From Strigomonas culicis (taxonomy: Eukaryota; Euglenozoa; Kinetoplastea; Trypanosomatida; Trypanosomatidae): a stretch of DNA of 12,402 bases. Where the stretch lies: NCBI GenBank assembly GCA_000482145.1, contig AUXH01000570.1, positions 1-12,402 of the forward strand, given 5' to 3'. The translations under genes were made by a program, and so were the position numbers. Position 1 is the first letter of the stretch; every line of letters starts with the position of its first letter. The notes under the pieces are model-generated. The model worked only from the letters and a program-made list of their open reading frames with translations, made no database searches and was not told the DNA's origin. Below, piece after piece: positions 9,301 to 12,402 of the stretch.

Positions 9301-9382
9301 TCCCTGCGTCGACATAGCATCTTTCACTACGAGTGACAGTGATGTTGAGGAGTTTCAAACCGAGTTTGATCCTTTTGCCTGA
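6338..9382 (+). CDS. Coiled-coil and disordered protein with C-terminal DPF motif, unrecognised (1014 aa)
   Basis: I do not recognise the family. The start is the first ATG after the predicted splice acceptor; a GTG nine bases upstream is in frame but not needed. Residues 15-95, 132-165 and 195-268 are coiled coil. Residues 270-345 are Pro/Ser/Thr-rich and include SPLP (308-311) and SKLP (331-334). Residues 345-405 form another charged helix. Residues 434-515 and 535-580 look like amphipathic helices (SLNVVLLRLCLEEAEERAAV, then CMHVVVDLIGECMNAYNTL), perhaps a small helical domain. From about 600 to the end the chain is Ser/Thr/Glu-rich and probably disordered, with an acidic Glu/Gly run near 800-812. 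The last residues are acidic and end EEFQTEFDPFA. DPF tripeptides are established ligands of the AP2 alpha-appendage in other eukaryotes, so an endocytic adaptor role is possible but unproven. There is no signal peptide or membrane span. Tandem stops TGA TAA close the frame. Confidence 0.85.
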   Translation: MEPIQPTVGHISIHEATKEQLVELTETVHQQLRNERHTNADLSKEVASLREVISEKNSEVSTLKHTNASLLRKATGAEETINTLIKKVEALRVSGNQKSTSTRSVSEMNGAGASTTTASLLSEATTTSISPELASKNEEIAKLEAKVRELMEVNTFYTAIVAQHDSEETEHYRRKETVGEETQHDMAQVSSVTAETQERQIEKLQRLIRQMERERLQQDSTNQALREEVTRLQLEMTQVEKWQQAIQEKLRVQTASNKLIDDIRASSEVLHTPISAPRSKTTSMTPTQQRGFLSVSPTPTEHPPHARSPLPNNRAPSSALTAPSAHKVDFSKLPPVHIRNPGPKERELLRRMQLYEKYVEEQVAFEQDRQQRLDEMEHKRAELFANMNEEIKKQRREILLLKSEKVTGVSRGDDDSAAMVATQTPPVSKGMATADGVISSLNVVLLRLCLEEAEERAAVIRQQSEMYINVVHLHECAITHHLLGALTSAVARSQDGEEARNEEIRRWAMQEESVDAVAAEESAAAAVGDASAATLSTCAEMVRTLEEKQYDCMHVVVDLIGECMNAYNTLAREMLVARREGTRPPAATIESELAEVCAPIASWRSTSAPGATVVAHASSGWAEEQLNDPQASSVHGEGPAIHQPPVPHSLTPEDEKLNDAAPSPSGLEEDTHTSSSHDSSAASEPLQPTSLMGSPSSHPGNASVVHEDSFGLITTVHTVDSPSEKGSITKDSAVDEETTGEEEVQHEEGKISIEAKPERPTESGLTAEDEALLLQLEEADALEEHASSATVDDDVREEGTQNEGEDEGEGEGKTTSMPPSRSTVLIQEIDSVAPAAVHAGAAPLPSSEYKDKDEDVPPCVLESSDRRSSLSSSLSAHNTGVDEVIHDDGSECPPAKTTTVTASETTLPLSTLAAAQHRSTSTITSGMDPYTVVEDERPKPSAILFSSSSERKETSLTGRVSSVRAQLQVVPLQPPPPTHATSTASYPLPCVDIASFTTSDSDVEEFQTEFDPFA

Positions 9383-9844
9383 TAAAGCCACTGCTATTAA
9401 CATACAGACACGTGCACTGTCATTGCTACTATATTGTCATGAAATAAGCTAGTGAATTACTAAAAAAGAAAAGAAAAAAAACACAAATACGTGCAAATAG
9501 TTTTATATGCACTTCCGTTGCAAATGCACTGCTTTTATTGTTTGTCAGAAAATAGGAAGAGCTCTAGTCTGAATTTCGGTATTCTTGTCTTGCATTAAAA
9601 ACAAAAACTCTGTGGGAGATGCTCTGGCAGATGGGTATGCACTTAAGCATATATTTTGCTTGTGTGTGTGCGTGTGTGTCTTTATGTCTTGACTAGTTTT
9701 TTTTTTTGATTAGTTGTCCTTCTTCCTCTTTTCTCCCATTTTCACGCAGGGAATAAACACGTACTGTTTCCTTCACTACCATAGATTCTATTTACATCTA
9801 AAGTCACATTTACGTGTATAGAAATAGATACTGTTGCACATAGA
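9383..9844 (+). promoter_or_regulatory. Intergenic region with trans-splice acceptor for the EB1-like gene
   Basis: This 462-base gap holds an A-rich block at about 9460-9488, a TG repeat at about 9660-9679, a T run at about 9699-9708, and a strong polypyrimidine tract at about 9717-9743. The first AG after that tract is 9748-9749. The next ATG is 9845, giving a predicted 95-base leader without upstream ATG. Nothing else was recognised in this stretch. Confidence 0.6.
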
Positions 9845-11143
9845 ATGCAGCGCCGTTCTTTACAAGCTCCACGAGGCCGCAGCGAGTTGCTCCTTTGGAT
9901 TAATAGCTTATGTAGCTCTGAGTATCCTTCCGTAGAGGCTCTGCGCGATGGGGCGGCATACTGCACCACAATCGATGCCTCTGTGCAGCGCATCGCGCAA
10001 AACTGCGTCAGTTGTCAGGTGCGCGACGCCGACGAGTACGTCGCGCGAGCCCTGCTGGCGGCTGAGGCCCTCAGCAAAGTCGACTGGGCCCCCACTCCCT
10101 ACGTGTGCGAACACGTAGACCCACAAACCGATTCACAAGCAGTGAAGGCGAGTTGCCTGAAAAACATGCAGCTACTGCAAAGCATGCTGCGCCGCGCACT
10201 GCCCGTAGGTTTCAGCACGGAGATTGACGTTGAGCGTCTTGCGACAGGTAAACTACAAGATCACGTGAAGCTGCTCCAGTGGCTATTTCAGTTCATGACG
10301 AAGGTACTCGACCAGTACACGAAGGATGCTTTGATGCGACGAGTGCGGAACAGTATCTCGTCAGGCGACGTGGAGGGCGTCAAACTCACACGTTCAATGC
10401 GGCTACTGGAGCAGGAACGAAACAGACAGGCAAGCCGCGACGATGAAGATGTAACGGTGACCCACGCTGCAGGGGATGCATCATCGGGGGCAGCGCAGCC
10501 TCGCCAACGAGTGACCACAGCGTCGACCTCTCCCCGCACGCATTCCGCAGCAACAAGTAGAGCGCGCTCAGCGCGCAGTGCGACGGCAGCAGGGACTACC
10601 AGTGCTAGTACGCGCCGCGCCGCCTCAGCACGCACCAAAAGTGCCGCATTCGAGCACGCAAGACGGGTGGAGCCCAGCGTTGGCGGAGCCTCTGCTCCGC
10701 CTCCCGCTGCCCCTACGCCTGTGGCGGCGGCTTCTACGAGCTACAGGAAAGAACACCCTACCATAGGGACGTACGTACAGGGATCTACTACTGTCATTGC
10801 GGAGCAGAAGAGTATGCTGCTGGGACTCCGTCATGACGTGGAGGAGATCGAGGCGCTTGTCCTCAACGCGCAAGAAAACCATCAGTTTAACTTGACACGG
10901 GGCGAAGGCATGACAGACCAACACTATCCGCGTGCGGAATTGCTGCCGTACCTTACACATGACGAATTCATCCCTGCTGCACACACTACCGTGCCCCTAC
11001 AGCAGCTTGGCAAACTCTTGGAGGAACGTGACCGTTTGCTGAGTCAGTACAACACTATGGAGTCCATTCTGCAGCGCTACCGAGATGCGGGGAGCCATTC
11101 ACAACTGCTGGAAACACTCTGGTATACATTGTATCCTTCCTAA
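9845..11143 (+). CDS. EB1: EB1-like microtubule plus-end tracking protein (432 aa)
   Basis: The N-terminal part matches the EB1-type calponin-homology (CH) domain in order and spacing. GRSELLLWINSL (11-22) corresponds to the first helix, with its Trp-Ile-Asn. LRDGAAYC (33-40) corresponds to the conserved xGAAYC helix. KNMQLLQSMLRRA (106-118) and IDVERLATGKLQDHVKLLQW (127-146) correspond to the KILQ and V-x-KLVKGKFQDNFEFVQW segments. Residues 41-105 are about 30 longer than in animal EB1 and carry CxxC (54, 57), C88 and C104. Residues 200-300 are a basic Ser/Arg/Ala/Thr linker, as expected for microtubule affinity. Residues 318-350 (SMLLGLRHDVEEIEALVLNA) resemble the EBH dimerisation helix and following bundle. 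A further short coil follows at 386-412. There is no EEY/F tail. EB proteins bind growing microtubule ends and recruit partners; a trypanosomatid EB1 homologue is known. Third codon positions are G/C-rich. Confidence 0.8.
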   Translation: MQRRSLQAPRGRSELLLWINSLCSSEYPSVEALRDGAAYCTTIDASVQRIAQNCVSCQVRDADEYVARALLAAEALSKVDWAPTPYVCEHVDPQTDSQAVKASCLKNMQLLQSMLRRALPVGFSTEIDVERLATGKLQDHVKLLQWLFQFMTKVLDQYTKDALMRRVRNSISSGDVEGVKLTRSMRLLEQERNRQASRDDEDVTVTHAAGDASSGAAQPRQRVTTASTSPRTHSAATSRARSARSATAAGTTSASTRRAASARTKSAAFEHARRVEPSVGGASAPPPAAPTPVAAASTSYRKEHPTIGTYVQGSTTVIAEQKSMLLGLRHDVEEIEALVLNAQENHQFNLTRGEGMTDQHYPRAELLPYLTHDEFIPAAHTTVPLQQLGKLLEERDRLLSQYNTMESILQRYRDAGSHSQLLETLWYTLYPS

Positions 11144-11352
11144 TGTCGGAAACATCCATGTTTGAAAAGTCGGAAAAAACCACAAACACGTATCAGTACA
11201 TACACACAGATAGACGGACACACACCTATATATATATATATATATATATATTATTCATTTCACTACTACTTTTCTCGTTCCACTTTTTACTGTTACACTG
11301 GTATCTATTTTTATTCCTCTCCCTTTCCACAAGAGTACAAAATATTCACACT
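11144..11352 (+). promoter_or_regulatory. Intergenic region with trans-splice acceptor for the Stealth-like gene
   Basis: A TA microsatellite is followed by a T/C-rich region. The tract at about 11306-11329 leads to AG at 11332-11333 or 11334-11335. The first ATG beyond is 11353, so the leader would be about 17-19 bases before spliced-leader addition. Confidence 0.55.
11227..11250 (+). repeat. (TA)12 microsatellite
   Basis: Twelve uninterrupted TA units lie between the EB1-like gene and the Stealth-like gene, just ahead of the pyrimidine-rich splice region. Confidence 0.9.
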
Positions 11353-12402
11353 ATGAAGTCCACCGTGAAGATAACGAATGTCACGAAGCTTAGGAGACGA
11401 GTGAAAAAAAGAGCCAAGTCTGTTTTCGCCGCAATTATTCTTCTCTTTTTCCTGTGCGCTACGTTCTTCAACGCATTTTCCACCTTCACGGATCCCTCCC
11501 TGGTACACACCGTATGTGCGGCGAACTTGACCGCTACTCCTCAAAGCGGCTTTGTGAGCGAGCCCATCGAAAGCACCGTGCTGATGCTGTACAACGGCCG
11601 CAACGCTAGCTATTGCTACAACAAGGACTACAGCGCCTCGGCCTCGCGGTCGCAGCCCGCGGACTGCATGATGCACTTCGCGGAGCAGTTCGAAAAGGTG
11701 TCCGCATCGTTCCTCACGAGTCCGGCTGTGGAGGGGCCGAACCCGTTCTACGATTTCTTCAAGGACCACGACGCGTCGCTATGGACGGTGGATGGCGGCG
11801 TTGCTCGTCCGCTGCGGATGGACTTGGTGTACACCTATGTGAACCCCACGGCGCCCTCATTTGCGAAGCAAATGCAGGAGCGGGGGCTGAAAGTGGAATG
11901 GTCGAATCGGTATAACGACTGGGAGGAGCTGCGCTTCGCGCTGCGTGCAGTGTACCACAATATCCATCTCAGCGACGCCATGAAGCAGTACGCACGGCGG
12001 TGGAAGGAGGACGTGGCGGAGCTGGAGCTCTTGGGGCTGCGCGTGGAGGAAGACGAGGACGTGCGGGGCGTGCGCGTGCATCCGCTGCTGCGGCACGTGT
12101 ACCTTGTGGTCGCTGCAGAGGACCAGGTGCCTGAGTGGCTCGACGTGGCCAAGTACCCTGGCATGCGCATCGTGACACATGAAGAGATGTTTGCGAACGA
12201 TTCCGGCGTACTGCCGACGTTCAACTCGAACGTGATTGAGTCAGGCCTGTACCGCATCAAGGGCATCTCTCGCTTCTTCTCCTACCACAACAACGATATG
12301 ATGAGCGGCCGGAAGACGTCCGTGTTCGACTTTTTCCGCCCCTCTCCCCGGCCGCCAGGTGCTGCACTACCTGGGCATGCAGCTGCAGTACCGCAGCTCG
12401 AC
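11353..12402 (+). CDS. Stealth-family (CR1/CR2) type II membrane glycosyl-phosphotransferase, 3' truncated by window
   Basis: The frame is open for exactly 350 codons and runs off the window. A basic N-terminus (RRRVKKR, 14-20) precedes one hydrophobic span (about 23-43), giving a type II signal anchor with a luminal C-terminal part. DLVYTYVN (157-164) is the Stealth CR1 signature, usually D-hydrophobic-VYTWV. CR2 is spread over RYNDWEELRFALRAV (186-200), HVYLVVAAEDQVPEWLD (248-264), LPTFNSNVIESGLYRI (287-302) and a YHNNDMM segment (311-317). Stealth proteins transfer hexose-1-phosphates; examples are bacterial capsule polymerases and animal GNPTAB, the lysosomal-enzyme GlcNAc-1-phosphotransferase. 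A Golgi role in phosphoglycan or glycoprotein phosphorylation is the natural inference, but donor and acceptor are unknown. N-glycosylation sites are N58, N84 and N282. Oddities are a roughly 40-residue insertion inside CR2 (about 204-247), Asn at the first position of the usual Asp-Asp pair (N314-D315), and a probable frameshift near 12339-12355. Codons are strongly G/C-ending. Confidence 0.82.
   Translation, partial: MKSTVKITNVTKLRRRVKKRAKSVFAAIILLFFLCATFFNAFSTFTDPSLVHTVCAANLTATPQSGFVSEPIESTVLMLYNGRNASYCYNKDYSASASRSQPADCMMHFAEQFEKVSASFLTSPAVEGPNPFYDFFKDHDASLWTVDGGVARPLRMDLVYTYVNPTAPSFAKQMQERGLKVEWSNRYNDWEELRFALRAVYHNIHLSDAMKQYARRWKEDVAELELLGLRVEEDEDVRGVRVHPLLRHVYLVVAAEDQVPEWLDVAKYPGMRIVTHEEMFANDSGVLPTFNSNVIESGLYRIKGISRFFSYHNNDMMSGRKTSVFDFFRPSPRPPGAALPGHAAAVPQLD
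12339..12356 (+). other. Probable frameshift near the end of the Stealth-like frame
   Basis: Two four-C runs lie at 12339-12342 and 12346-12349. Up to here the gene uses almost only G/C-ending codons. After 12360 the original frame has G/C in the third position in only 5 of 14 codons and becomes Ala/Pro-rich. The frame starting at 12356 has G/C in the third position in all 15 codons and gives a protein-like peptide (QVLHYLGMQLQYRSS). One extra base in either C run would explain this. Sequencing or assembly error and a true pseudogene both fit. Confidence 0.6.

Noticed and set aside
1..12402. CRISPR array, bacterial operon signals or prophage features
   Set aside because: There are no regularly spaced direct repeats, no consistent Shine-Dalgarno sequences, and the gene content is eukaryotic (EB1, CEP162-like, C1A preproenzyme).

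Overview
The window reads like nuclear DNA of a kinetoplastid, most likely a trypanosomatid. This rests on gene organisation. All supported genes lie on the + strand, head to tail, and none has a convincing intron. Almost every gene is preceded by a pyrimidine-rich tract and an AG 7-95 bases before its first ATG, the layout expected for trans-splicing of polycistronic transcripts. Stop codons TAA, TAG and TGA are all used and none interrupts the long frames, so the code appears standard. No spliced-leader gene, rRNA or tRNA is present, so the lineage call is an inference.

Layout, left to right. 1-81: possible last codons of an upstream gene. 362-1744: unrecognised 460-residue coiled-coil protein. 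1745-2634: long AT-rich intergenic stretch full of microsatellites. 2635-4473: 612-residue coiled-coil protein with a CEP162-like core (basal body / transition zone). 4790-5938: secreted or lysosomal papain-family (C1A) cysteine peptidase with complete prodomain and catalytic residues. 6338-9382: 1014-residue unrecognised protein, coiled coil in the N-terminal half, acidic and disordered in the C-terminal half, ending in a DPF motif. 9845-11143: EB1-like microtubule plus-end protein with a calponin-homology domain, a basic Ser/Arg/Ala linker and an EBH-like helix. 11353 to the window end: a 350-codon open frame for a type II membrane protein with Stealth CR1 and CR2 motifs (hexose-1-phosphate transferase family), truncated by the window edge and probably carrying a frameshift close to its end.

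Two genes (CEP162-like, EB1-like) point to the microtubule cytoskeleton, and two other coiled-coil proteins could belong to the same world. The peptidase and the Stealth protein both belong to the secretory pathway. In kinetoplastids co-transcribed neighbours usually have no shared function, so no operon logic should be assumed. Regulation would be mostly post-transcriptional, through the UTRs.

Base composition changes across the window: the first two genes favour A/T in third codon positions, the last two strongly favour G/C. The most interesting points are the Stealth-family gene and its possible frameshift, the cysteine-containing insertion inside the EB1-like CH domain, and the recognisable CEP162-like core.
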